Assembly: GCA_947503625.1 (NCBI GenBank)
Contig: CANNEK010000003.1
Coordinates: forward strand, 744,001 to 808,000
Direction: 5' to 3'
DNA from: an uncultured Kordiimonas sp.
Lineage (GTDB): Bacteria; Pseudomonadota; Alphaproteobacteria; Sphingomonadales; Kordiimonadaceae
Length of the DNA stretch: 64,000 nucleotides
Part shown: piece by piece, positions 54,315 through 62,520 of the stretch
Layout: each line of letters opens with the position of its first letter
Numbering within the stretch: the first letter of the stretch is position 1
The notes under the pieces: generated by a model
Databases searched by the model: none
Seen by the model: the letters and a program-made list of their open reading frames with translations, nothing else
Told to the model about the DNA's origin: nothing
Program-made: the position numbers and the translations under genes

Positions 54315-54668
54315 CTAGCTGCTGCGGGTCTGCCTGCGATACGCCCTGATCGCTTCGTTCAACTGAATTTGCAAATCACGACGACCATTATGCAATTCGT
54401 TCAAATCTTCCTGCCGGCGGGCGACCTGTTCTTTGGTCATGTAAGGCGCGATCAACGAGCTGCGGCGCTCCATGCATGTGATAAACTTGTCGACCTCGCC
54501 AGAAAACGCCAGAACCATATCCCGCGCCTGCTTGATATCGTCTGCGCTCGCGGTCTCACCCGCAGGTACAGCAGGTATATCTACGGGCGGCTGGCCACAG
54601 TCTTTTGCTTGCGCTGGAACGGCAAACCCCATCACCAGACCAGCAATTATACCAAGGTTTTTCTTCAT
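54315..54668 (-). CDS. Small exported helical protein
   Basis: A 117-aa protein with a signal peptide (MKKNLGIIAGLVMGFAVPA, cleaved near AQA) and a mature helical part with two cysteines (DCGQPP and FITCMERR), charged and glutamine-rich. I cannot name a family. The ATG at 54668 gives a normal signal peptide; longer in-frame starts at 54686 and 54746 are less likely. Confidence 0.65.
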   Translation of the reverse strand: MKKNLGIIAGLVMGFAVPAQAKDCGQPPVDIPAVPAGETASADDIKQARDMVLAFSGEVDKFITCMERRSSLIAPYMTKEQVARRQEDLNELHNGRRDLQIQLNEAIRAYRRQTRSS

Positions 54669-54789
54669 CTCTAATATCTCACTCATCAACAAATCAAATT
54701 GATGCACAAAACTGCACCATGTTACCCTAAATCTGAGAAATGGCAAATTCAGGGCACACTCGGGTCATACGCCCTGAACAGTCAGGTTA

Positions 54790-55563
54790 TCAGGCTTTCT
54801 TAGCCGCTGGTTTTTTAGCCGCTGTTTTGGCAGGCGTCTTTTTAGCAGCCGGTTTTTTGGCGGCTGGCTTCTTTGCTGGTGGCTTTTTGGCTGCAGCTTT
54901 CTTCGCCGGTGTTTTCTTCTTCTCGGCGGGCTTTGCCGCTTCAGCAGCAGGTGTTTCAGGTGCCGGAGCAGGCTTGGCAGCTTGCTGGGCTTCAGCAGCA
55001 GCTTTTGCGCGCTCTTCGTCTTCAGCCTTTGCCAGATCAGGGAACAACTGCCTGTAGACGGCATTCACGCGGCCGGAAACATCTGAAATCGCATCGGCGA
55101 TTGCCTGCAGGTTGTAGCCTACGCCCTGATAATAAAACACACGTGTCTCGGTATTATAGGCGCGGTAAATGCAGCTATCCGGTGTCTTGCCTTCATTTAA
55201 CTGGCGAAGGTCCCCAACATAGTCGAACACAACCTGCTGCCCTTTGGTGGCGGCAACCCACTCTTCGGTTTTCTGATCTGTTCGTTCCCACAGTTCAGCA
55301 AGGCGACGATCATTCAGCGGATGCTTTTCGTTCAGCTGCAGCGCTTTTCTCAGGGCTTCGCCCCTCCCGCGCGAGCGTGCGCGCGTCGGCCACAACAAAG
55401 AAGCAAGCTGGCTGGCTGGCAGCAAAATCATCTGGCTGGCGAAAAGCACGCCGGGCCCTGCTTTGCTGTTCATTGCCTGATTGAAAAGATTGAAAGACGC
55501 CTCTGTATGCAGGCATTGGTTACGAAGCTCATGAACGTAGATCGCGAGCGTGTTGGTATCCAT
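54790..55563 (-). CDS. Protein with a lysine/alanine-rich histone-H1-like tail
   Basis: A 257-aa protein. Residues 1-165 or so form a soluble helical domain I do not recognise (LAIYVHELRNQCLHTEASF, VVFDYVGDLRQLNEGKTP, FYYQGVGYNLQAIADAISDV, each shortened in part). Then a Glu/Ala linker leads to a C-terminal tail of about 50 residues made of repeated PAKK, AAKK and KKPA units, as in histone H1 and AlgP-like bacterial proteins. Such tails bind DNA or polyphosphate. The start at 55563 excludes 70 unrelated upstream codons. Repeats make the opposite strand read as a false hydrophobic protein. Confidence 0.7.
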   Translation of the reverse strand: MDTNTLAIYVHELRNQCLHTEASFNLFNQAMNSKAGPGVLFASQMILLPASQLASLLWPTRARSRGRGEALRKALQLNEKHPLNDRRLAELWERTDQKTEEWVAATKGQQVVFDYVGDLRQLNEGKTPDSCIYRAYNTETRVFYYQGVGYNLQAIADAISDVSGRVNAVYRQLFPDLAKAEDEERAKAAAEAQQAAKPAPAPETPAAEAAKPAEKKKTPAKKAAAKKPPAKKPAAKKPAAKKTPAKTAAKKPAAKKA

Positions 55564-55871
55564 ATCAGTGTTAACCCTAATAGTGTTAAACGTTTCGGTA
55601 CTATGCCGTGTCATATGCCGGTTTTCAAACCCGCCATTGCCACATCCAGATATACTGTCGCACCGCCATTGACCGGCACCGATAGCACAAGCCTCCAGCC
55701 CTTTCCAGTATGGAATCCGACTTTGGCGGGATGGTCCGAAGAACAGGAAACAAAGACCCGCAGTGAACGGCAAGGCAGTCTTTCAATAAATAGATAAAAT
55801 TTGAAATAGTCTTTAACTGGTTTTTTAAACGACATCGGTTATGATCAACTTGGGTAAAAATGGGTGCCAAT

Positions 55872-56282
55872 ATGGCAGAAACAAACGTTTCAACAGCTGT
55901 GTCTGCTGGTGCAGGCACGGTTTCGCGCGCGGGCAGCGCAAGCGGTTCAACACGGACTGGCGCGCTGCGCCCGGTTTCTGCTGTTGCGCCGACATCCCAG
56001 TCTTTCTCCCAAACGCTTGCAACGCCACGCAGCACAGAAATTGAAGATATCATTGTTCCGGCGTTGGAGCCGGGCACGGGACGACTATCAAGCGTTGTTC
56101 AGTTGATGCTGGCAGAGACCCGGGCGCAGGAAGACCAATCCGATTTTCTTGACAAGGCAATACTTGATCAGGCCACTTCAAGTTATGCGCAAAGCCAGGC
56201 GAGTGTAAGAGAAACCATCGGCCTGACCCAGCTCGCGAACAACGGCGTGATACCAAAGGCAGCGGGCGAAACCTCAGCCTGA
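55872..56282 (+). CDS. Hypothetical protein with disordered N-terminus
   Basis: A 136-aa protein: first half rich in Ser, Thr, Ala and Gly (low complexity), second half helical with LSSVVQLMLAETRAQEDQ and SYAQSQASVRETIGLTQL. No family recognised. An ATG at 55860 in frame is possible. It is divergent from the Lys/Ala-tail gene. Codon use looks like the neighbours, so I think it is real, but the evidence is modest. Confidence 0.5.
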   Translation: MAETNVSTAVSAGAGTVSRAGSASGSTRTGALRPVSAVAPTSQSFSQTLATPRSTEIEDIIVPALEPGTGRLSSVVQLMLAETRAQEDQSDFLDKAILDQATSSYAQSQASVRETIGLTQLANNGVIPKAAGETSA

Positions 56283-56364
56283 CCAACACATGGCTTTCGC
56301 GGACAATACGGTATCTTCGTAATGTTTGACGAAGACAGCAAAGCACCGCGCTATGAACGAGGGA

Positions 56365-56901
56365 TCAGGCTTCGGGGGCTCCGGTTGCAGTCAGGATAAT
56401 CCTCAGCCAACGATTAACCCTGTCAGCATGATCCGCCTTGTCGCTATCACCAACGGGCTGCCGGCTATAGATTGCGGCCGTAGAGCTGTAAGCACTCACA
56501 GGAATAATCTTTACCGTTACCACTGCAGGGAACGTCTGCCCCGGGAGCCGCTCGGTAAAATCAAACTGGTTAGCCACCAAATCAAACCTGAACGTCGCAA
56601 TTGTCGGGTTGCTATCTGCAAAGTCGATCAACAGCTGCCTTAACTGCCCCGCATCCACAGGGAATTCCGGGCTTACACCATCAGCGATTGCCGTGCCACA
56701 AACGTCAGGGGGGCACAAAAGGTAGCCATTGTTTTCAGGAACATAGTCAAGCTCGTTGAACTCAACCGGCGGCAGGTTTCCTTCCTTGCCGCCAAAAATA
56801 TCTTCACCGCCCCCTATCTGCACAATGAAATAGAGAGCAAGAAGCCCGACCAGAACGATCAGGCTCAGACCAACAGCGATGGAACGAAATCGATCCAGCA
56901 T
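56365..56901 (-). CDS. DUF1499 family membrane-anchored protein
   Basis: A 178-aa protein with one N-terminal helix (AVGLSLIVLVGLLALYFIV) and a DUF1499 domain: NGYLLCPPDVC, the SPEFPVDAGQLRQLLIDF segment and the AIYSRQPVGDSDKADHADRV end in part. DUF1499 proteins are widespread in Proteobacteria with unknown role. The ATG at 56901 has AAAGG six bases upstream; a GTG one codon earlier is in frame. It is downstream of the SCP2 gene by about 20 bases. Confidence 0.85.
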   Translation of the reverse strand: MLDRFRSIAVGLSLIVLVGLLALYFIVQIGGGEDIFGGKEGNLPPVEFNELDYVPENNGYLLCPPDVCGTAIADGVSPEFPVDAGQLRQLLIDFADSNPTIATFRFDLVANQFDFTERLPGQTFPAVVTVKIIPVSAYSSTAAIYSRQPVGDSDKADHADRVNRWLRIILTATGAPEA

Positions 56902-56921
56902 CACAGGCCTTTCAAGGCTAA

Positions 56922-57221
56922 TCAGCCCAGGATTGAACCCAATTGAAGCGCCAGGCTCATATCGCCTTCCACCCGGATTTTCCCGGTCATGAACGCCATT
57001 TGAGGGTTAAGGTCACCTTTGGCAACTTTCAGGAAGTTCTCAACGCTCACCTTCACGGTGCAATCAGCTTCCGTGTCCTCATTATCGATAACGGTCGGTG
57101 AAGACTTGCCGTCGATGCGTACTACGCCGTCATCAGTAAAATCAAATTTGATAATGGCTGAAATAGGTGAGTGCGCCCCAACACGGCCGCGCATTTCTTC
57201 TGTAATTTGTTCGAGGTTCAT
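56922..57221 (-). CDS. SCP2 sterol-binding-like domain protein
   Basis: A 99-aa single-domain SCP2 protein: ISAIIKFDFTDDGVVRIDG, then DCTVKVSVENFLKVAKGDLNPQMAFMTGKIRVEGD in shortened form (GDLNPQMAFMTGKIRVEGD), the family hallmark. These small proteins bind acyl or sterol-like lipids. CGGAGATAAAA precedes the ATG at 57221. It is 20 bases upstream of the DUF1499 gene on the same transcript. Confidence 0.92.
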   Translation of the reverse strand: MNLEQITEEMRGRVGAHSPISAIIKFDFTDDGVVRIDGKSSPTVIDNEDTEADCTVKVSVENFLKVAKGDLNPQMAFMTGKIRVEGDMSLALQLGSILG

Positions 57222-57275
57222 TTTTATCTCCGTTAACGATGCACAGAATATTGGACCGATGCGTCCATAAATCAA

Positions 57276-58025
57276 TCAGTTATTATCATCTTCGCCGCTT
57301 TTGCCTTTGTTCCTGAGCTTTTTCAGGAAGCTACCGGCCTTTTGCTCCAGTTCACCGCGCGCATTGCGGGCAATATCTTTCAGCTTACCTTCTGCGCCAG
57401 CGGCAACAAGCGCTTTGGTAATCTGTGGCTCAAGTGTATCCATCACGTGACGGGCAATTTCCTGCGGCGACAAGCCTTTCTCGTCTGTACCCAGATTGCT
57501 TAAGGTAAAATCAGCAAGCTTGACGTCTTCATCGACATCAACAATCCCGCCTTCCGCCTGCACCATGATTTGCGGCGCGCGCACAGCGAGACTGCGAATA
57601 GTAAGCGTAAGCGGCTGCCCACCAACTTCGCTGGGCCCCATATTCTCGGTCAGTTTTTTCTGCAAAGCCTGAAAATTCGACTGGCTTCCTATTAACCGGG
57701 CGTCGAACATCGGCTGATCAATGACAATCTCGTCAACGATCACATGATCGTTCAGCAATGTACCTGTCTCCACCTTCATGGAAAACTCGCCAAGCTGGAC
57801 CATCGGGCCTTCGCCAAAACCGTCGGGCTGGCCAATAGCCAGATCTTTTACATTCACTTTACCGGATAGTGGTGAAATCGAAACGCTGCCGACGGAAACG
57901 TCAACAGACATAAATTCCGGCCCTGCCGTTTCAACACCGGTTTTTATGACGGAGTTAAGCTGTGTGTAAACCAGAACGCCTCCAATCCCCAGAAGCACCA
58001 AAAAACCTACCAGCAATTTCTTCAT
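57276..58025 (-). CDS. AsmA-like membrane-anchored protein
   Basis: A 249-aa protein with one N-terminal helix (LLVGFLVLLGIGGVLVYTQL) and an AsmA/DUF748-type periplasmic beta-rich domain (VDVSVGSVSISPLSGKVNV, shortened here; PDGFGEGPMVQLGEF; VDEIVIDQPMFDARL). The C-terminus is a basic helix ending KKLRNKGKSGEDDNN. AsmA-like proteins help move lipids or assemble the envelope. ATG at 58025 has GGGAGG upstream. With SCP2 and DUF1499 it forms a small lipid-related set. Confidence 0.78.
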   Translation of the reverse strand: MKKLLVGFLVLLGIGGVLVYTQLNSVIKTGVETAGPEFMSVDVSVGSVSISPLSGKVNVKDLAIGQPDGFGEGPMVQLGEFSMKVETGTLLNDHVIVDEIVIDQPMFDARLIGSQSNFQALQKKLTENMGPSEVGGQPLTLTIRSLAVRAPQIMVQAEGGIVDVDEDVKLADFTLSNLGTDEKGLSPQEIARHVMDTLEPQITKALVAAGAEGKLKDIARNARGELEQKAGSFLKKLRNKGKSGEDDNN

Positions 58026-58298
58026 CATGATCCTCCCGTTGGGGCACGCGTAAAAATTCAGTTCACCCATGCCTGTCATTAGCAATGCAATAAGGCAAGA
58101 TAATGTAAGAATTTATTGATAAAACACCATCATAAATGTCTTAACCTTGGCGCCATGATATGCCAGCATGTCGATTATTTGCTACTTAGGGCCATGATTT
58201 TCATAGGGTATTCTATTCTGGCGCAACAGTTGCACATGTGTGCTCGTAACTAAAACGCATGTGCTGGCAACCAGCATGGCAAAAGGAACGCGGAGTTT

Positions 58299-59882
58299 AT
58301 GAACACGGTAACACAGGTTCTGTTGCTGATTTCCTATGCGATTTTCGGGATCGCAGCCGCCATGTTTCTGCCGATGCTGGGTATTACGCCCTCAACGGCA
58401 CAACTGATTGGCGCTCTGGTTTTCGTCTCCATCTGGCAAATTCAATTGTCTTTCTTTGGCAAAGGCAACGATGACATCGATATGATTGATATGCACCGGG
58501 TGGACGAAATAGAGCAGCTGACGCTTAAGCTCAGGAAAGAGGTCACTGCCCTTAAAGAGAGTGTCGACGAGCAGTCCGAAAAGGGCGATGCCAAAGACAA
58601 GAAACTCGTCAATGAATTAAAAACGCTGCAAGAATTTCTGATTCAGGTCATGCAGAAGGAAAGCGGGAAAAAAGGCGGCAGGAAGCCTGCAGGCAAAACT
58701 TTGGCCGACAAGGCCTCTGATGGTCAGGCCGACAAAGTGACCGCCGGCGGAATTGAAAAACCGGGATTGGCGGCCGATGGAGCTGCTTTGGTTGCCGCCG
58801 AAGAAGAACAGGATCAGGAAGTTGCATCTGAACTGGACATTGCCGAGGGCGACGTTGAAAACTTCGATAGTGACGAAGACCTTGACGAATTGGACAGTGC
58901 AGACGGCCCGGATCTTCCTGATGAACCCGGTAAACCCGATGACAGCAGCCTTGAAGGATTGCCGTCACCGCAACCGAACACAGTGAACACACCGACAATA
59001 GCAGCAGCCAGCAAGCCCTCTGCAAGAGCAATAGGAACTCCGGCTGCGAAGGCTCCAGACCCCTCGAGAATGAAAACGCACGCACAGCGCAGAGCCGAGG
59101 CCGCAAAAAAACGAGCCCCTATCCGGCTGATAAAACGCGAAGACCAGTTGCTTTCCGTTATCAAGAGTTCCTTGTCTGAAAACCGGGTAGACCTGTATTT
59201 GCAGCCAATGGTGTCGCTACCGTCACGCAAAGCCGCACACTTCGAGTGTTTCTCCCGCGTCAGAGACGAGGAAGGCCGCGTAGTTCTTCCGCGCCAGTAT
59301 ATGAAAGTGGCAGAAACCAAAGGCCTGATTGGCACGATTGACAACTTGCTCATGTTCAGGCTGATCCAGCTGGTACGTCGACTGGGTCGACGGCGTCCGG
59401 ACGTGCGCTTTTTTCTGAATATGTCGCGCTATTCCATCGCAGACGAAGAATTCCTGCCTCAGTTTATCGATTTTATGGTGTCAAACCCCGAGTTTGCCGA
59501 ACGCATTGTTTTTGAAATATCGCAGGAAGACTACCTGACCCTTGAAGACGAAACCGTTGAACGACTACACACACTGGGGCGTAAAGGGTTTGCTTTCTCA
59601 ATGGACCTGTTTACTGATTTTGATCAGGACTTTGCCGAGCTGGAAAAACGTAATTTCAAATACATCAAGGCAGACATGACGGATATCTTGGAAACCAACC
59701 CGGAGCCCGGTGACATTGAAGAGCAAAAAGCCTATCTGCGCCGTAGGGGAATGCAGTTGATCGCCAGCAAGATCGAAACCGAAGATATGGTAATTGAAGC
59801 GCTGGACAATCAGATTGAGCTTGCACAAGGCTACCTGTTTGGCGAACCTCTTGCCGCAGAAGAAATCGATACCGACCTATAG
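58299..59882 (+). CDS. tipF: TipF-like protein: two membrane helices, acidic linker, degenerate EAL domain
   Basis: A 527-aa protein: two N-terminal helices (about residues 6-28 and 34-53), a coiled coil (70-120), a long acidic linker (to about 240), and a C-terminal EAL-fold domain (about 280-520). Several catalytic residues are altered: EAL reads ECF, the DDFGTG motif reads MDLFTD, the second acid of ITE reads SQ, and AEGVE reads ASKIE; the Asn, Lys-x-Asp and QGYLF motifs remain. This matches TipF, a c-di-GMP receptor for flagellar placement in Caulobacter, and predicts binding without hydrolysis. cheY/cheZ lie close by. Confidence 0.75.
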   Translation: MNTVTQVLLLISYAIFGIAAAMFLPMLGITPSTAQLIGALVFVSIWQIQLSFFGKGNDDIDMIDMHRVDEIEQLTLKLRKEVTALKESVDEQSEKGDAKDKKLVNELKTLQEFLIQVMQKESGKKGGRKPAGKTLADKASDGQADKVTAGGIEKPGLAADGAALVAAEEEQDQEVASELDIAEGDVENFDSDEDLDELDSADGPDLPDEPGKPDDSSLEGLPSPQPNTVNTPTIAAASKPSARAIGTPAAKAPDPSRMKTHAQRRAEAAKKRAPIRLIKREDQLLSVIKSSLSENRVDLYLQPMVSLPSRKAAHFECFSRVRDEEGRVVLPRQYMKVAETKGLIGTIDNLLMFRLIQLVRRLGRRRPDVRFFLNMSRYSIADEEFLPQFIDFMVSNPEFAERIVFEISQEDYLTLEDETVERLHTLGRKGFAFSMDLFTDFDQDFAELEKRNFKYIKADMTDILETNPEPGDIEEQKAYLRRRGMQLIASKIETEDMVIEALDNQIELAQGYLFGEPLAAEEIDTDL

Positions 59883-59914
59883 CCGCCGTGTGGCTCTTCC
59901 AGGATAAGTAACGT

Positions 59915-60805
59915 ATGAACGACGACAGCTACAGCGATGCCGTCAGGCACATAAATGGCCTGAGAGATATTGCTGGTAATCTCGACCTTGTGATTTGCGA
60001 CCTGTGGGGCGTCATGCACAACGGCATTACCGCAAATCAGGCCGCGATCGAAGCCATCGTCTCGCTGCGCGAATCAGGCGTGCCCAGTGTATTTCTCTCG
60101 AATGCACCTAGGCCTCGCTACCATGTTCGCGGCCAGTTGCTTGCGATGGGTATGCCGGAAACACTGACGGACTATATTGTTACTTCGGGTGGGCTCGCTC
60201 GTGACGCAGTTCGCGAACACTTTAGTGGGGCTCGGCTCTATCACCTTGGGCCTGAAGGCGACCGCAATACCGTTGAAGGCCTGCCGGTTGAAGAAGTGGA
60301 GCACCCTGATGACGCGGACGTAATTCTGGCAACCGATCTGGATTTCAGAGACGTCGACCGTCACCGGGAATGGTTGAAACAGGCACAGGAAAAAGGGGTG
60401 CCACTGCTTTGCGCCAATCCTGACAGGGTCGTTCATGTTGGCAACAAACTATACACCTGCGCCGGCGCTGTTGCAGATCTTTATGAAAGCATGGGCGGAC
60501 CGGTTCAATGGTTTGGCAAGCCAACACCAGAGTCGCTTTGGGCATGTCTGGCAGAGCGCGGACTCAACGGCGATATCGACGGGTCACGTGTTTTGATGGT
60601 CGGAGACAGCCTTCAAACGGATATTGCGGGCGCTGTCGCAGCAAAATTCGGTAGCTTATTTATCGCTGGCGGCATACACCGCGAAGAATGGCAGGATGTG
60701 GAGAGAAGAATGCAGGAAAACAATCTCAAAAAAGCAGACTTCCACACTATTTTCGGGACTGGAAAACCGGTGCCTAATTCAATCATTGAAAACTTGATCT
60801 GGTAA
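59915..60805 (+). CDS. HAD-superfamily phosphatase, TIGR01459 family
   Basis: A 296-aa haloacid-dehalogenase-type hydrolase of class IIA. Motif I is DLWGVMHNG, where the usual second Asp is replaced by Gly (DLWG) as the TIGR01459 family does; motif II is LSNAPRPR, motif III FGKPTPESL, and motif IV MVGDSLQTDIAGA. Members are linked to ribF in many Alphaproteobacteria; here ribF is about 1.7 kb away with cheYZ between. The substrate is unknown. AGGA ahead of the ATG; 32 bases after tipF. Confidence 0.88.
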   Translation: MNDDSYSDAVRHINGLRDIAGNLDLVICDLWGVMHNGITANQAAIEAIVSLRESGVPSVFLSNAPRPRYHVRGQLLAMGMPETLTDYIVTSGGLARDAVREHFSGARLYHLGPEGDRNTVEGLPVEEVEHPDDADVILATDLDFRDVDRHREWLKQAQEKGVPLLCANPDRVVHVGNKLYTCAGAVADLYESMGGPVQWFGKPTPESLWACLAERGLNGDIDGSRVLMVGDSLQTDIAGAVAAKFGSLFIAGGIHREEWQDVERRMQENNLKKADFHTIFGTGKPVPNSIIENLIW

Positions 60806-60822
60806 CACTCTGGAAAGTCAGA

Positions 60823-61830
60823 CTAGCCAAACAGCGCGTCAATATCGTCCTGACTAACTTCGCCGCCGGACGGCAGTTCGACTTCTTCTTTCGCCGCTTT
60901 TTGTTCCGGCTTTTTATCCTCGTCAGTCTTTTCTGCTGCTTCTGCCTCCGCTTTTTTCTTTTCTTCCAGTTCTGCAACTGGATCGAAATCTTCAGAGAAC
61001 ATCGCATCCAGTTCGGCCGGACTTACGGCTTTCGGAGCTTCGACCTTGGGTTCCGGCTTCTTTTGTGGTTTTGGCGCAGCCTTGGGTGGGGGAGCAGGTT
61101 CTGGGGCAGGTTCTGGCGCAGGCGCTGCTGCCGGCTCCTGCGGTGCGGGAGCGGGTGCAGCTGGCGTCGCAGACGGCTCAGCAGCGGGCGTTCCTCCCCC
61201 CATCAATTCATCCACCTCATTCTGGTCGATACCTTCACCATCCAGCGCAGGGCCGGAAAGCAAAGCTTCATCGCCTTTCGGCTGATCATCGTCCATCGCT
61301 TCCTGGATGTCTTCTTCGGTGACCCCCATGAGGCTCCTGAGTTCAAGAACCCGTTCCTCAATATGAGACAGCGTCTGCACCACCTTGGAAATACGTTGAC
61401 CAGTAATATCCTGAAACGAGCATGCCTCAAAAATGCGCATCACAGCATCCATGGTGGTTGCCTGATACGCTTCATGGTCTTCCGTATCGGCACCCATGAT
61501 TTCTTCGGCAGCCTCCATAATGGTATTGGTTGCTTCTTCCGTCTGCTGAACAATGGCATCAAGTTCCAGTCCAGCACGTGGTATTCTGGCGCTTTCCAGA
61601 TCAACAGGTTGCAGGGACGCAATCTCTTTTCTGGCGTTAGTGATATAATCACTAAGCGCTCGGCATTCCCGGTAGATCGACGTGTCGATTGACTTGTAAA
61701 ACACGTTCATTGTGCCGATCAGCACCTCGGTAACCGAGGCAACATCTGTCAACGACAAGGCTGCCGTATTCTGCTTGCGCAGATTATCGACCAATAATTC
61801 GATCTGTTTGGAAAGACCGCTGTCTACCAT
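60823..61830 (-). CDS. cheZ: CheZ-family CheY-phosphate phosphatase with a motif-rich disordered tail
   Basis: A 335-aa protein. The helical core (residues 1-170) has the CheZ active site CSFQDITGQRISKVV, in which Asp141 and Gln145 match the catalytic pair of E. coli CheZ. From about 172 the chain is disordered, rich in Pro, Ala and Glu. It carries three similar short motifs: IDQNEVDELM (201-210), VSPAELDAMF (269-278) and VSQDDIDALF (325-334, the very end). They resemble the CheY-binding N-terminus of FliM (LSQAEIDALL). So the tail probably docks phosphorylated CheY. It overlaps cheY (TAATG) on the minus strand. Confidence 0.88.
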   Translation of the reverse strand: MVDSGLSKQIELLVDNLRKQNTAALSLTDVASVTEVLIGTMNVFYKSIDTSIYRECRALSDYITNARKEIASLQPVDLESARIPRAGLELDAIVQQTEEATNTIMEAAEEIMGADTEDHEAYQATTMDAVMRIFEACSFQDITGQRISKVVQTLSHIEERVLELRSLMGVTEEDIQEAMDDDQPKGDEALLSGPALDGEGIDQNEVDELMGGGTPAAEPSATPAAPAPAPQEPAAAPAPEPAPEPAPPPKAAPKPQKKPEPKVEAPKAVSPAELDAMFSEDFDPVAELEEKKKAEAEAAEKTDEDKKPEQKAAKEEVELPSGGEVSQDDIDALFG

Positions 61831-62216
61831 TAGAAATCTCCGACAACGGCCACCAGTTTTGTCTTCAGTGTCGCGGCGTTAAACGGCTTGACGATATAAT
61901 TGTTCACACCGGCTTTTTTGGCCGCTACGACATTGTCTGTTTTCGACTCCGCCGTCACCATGATGAAGGGGGTATCCTTCAACTGATTGTCTGCTCGCAC
62001 TTCCTTCAAGAACTCGTAACCTGTCATGGGTTCCATGTTCCAATCGGAAATGATCAAACCATATTGTTTTGCTCGGGATTTCTCGAGAGCCTGTGCACCA
62101 TCTGTAGCTTCGTCAACATTGTTGAAGCCAAGCTGCTTCAGAAGATTGCGCACAATTCTTAACATCGTTTTGTAGTCGTCGACGATCAGGATCGGCATAT
62201 CCATATCAACGGCCAT
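61830..62216 (-). CDS. cheY: Response regulator CheY
   Basis: A single-domain receiver (128 aa) that carries phosphate from CheA to the flagellar motor. Asp12/Asp13 style acid pocket (VDDY), phospho-acceptor Asp58 (ISDWNMEP), the switch Thr in VTAES and Lys in IVKPF are all present. It is upstream of cheZ with overlapping stop and start codons, so kinase output and removal are made together. GAGGTAATATT lies before the ATG. No cheA or motor gene is in the window. Confidence 0.93.
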   Translation of the reverse strand: MAVDMDMPILIVDDYKTMLRIVRNLLKQLGFNNVDEATDGAQALEKSRAKQYGLIISDWNMEPMTGYEFLKEVRADNQLKDTPFIMVTAESKTDNVVAAKKAGVNNYIVKPFNAATLKTKLVAVVGDF

Positions 62217-62298
62217 AATATTACCTCAAAGTTTCTGTTGCACCTTAGAGAAACGGAATGAAAAGCTGTCCTGCCTGTAATCCGCCCCTGAAACCGGA

Positions 62299-62395
62299 CA
62301 CTAGACCCGATCTAGTGAAGAATTGGTTAACCCATCATGCACTTATATTCAAATCATTCTCCCACCCTGTAATGACCCTGTAATAGCACTTGACA
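62299..62395. promoter_or_regulatory. Control region between cheY and ribF: inverted repeat and phased direct repeat
   Basis: The 304-base divergent gap holds CACTAGA-cccga-TCTAGTG (62299-62317), a 7-bp inverted repeat about 85 bases before cheY. Further on, ACCCTGTAAT is repeated exactly at 62364-62373 and 62375-62384, a period of 11 bases. TTGACA at 62390-62395 follows, a possible -35 box for ribF, though no clear -10 is seen at 17 bases. Confidence 0.4.
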
Positions 62396-62520
62396 TCCAT
62401 ACTATACGCTGATCGGTACGCAAACGTAATAGATTAGAGGTTGTGATGCCTACGTCTGTTGGTGTATCCAGCGCTGAGAAAATCGAACCCAGCAATCACC
62501 AACGAGGGAAATTCTGAACC

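Noticed and set aside
54740-55057. Hydrophobic plus-strand frame with FLAAGF repeats
   Set aside because: It is the reverse strand of the Lys/Ala repeat tail; the apparent membrane repeats are an artefact of the repeat.
58648-59353. Minus-strand frames opposite the TipF-like linker
   Set aside because: Produced by the low-complexity acidic linker on the coding strand; no start signals.
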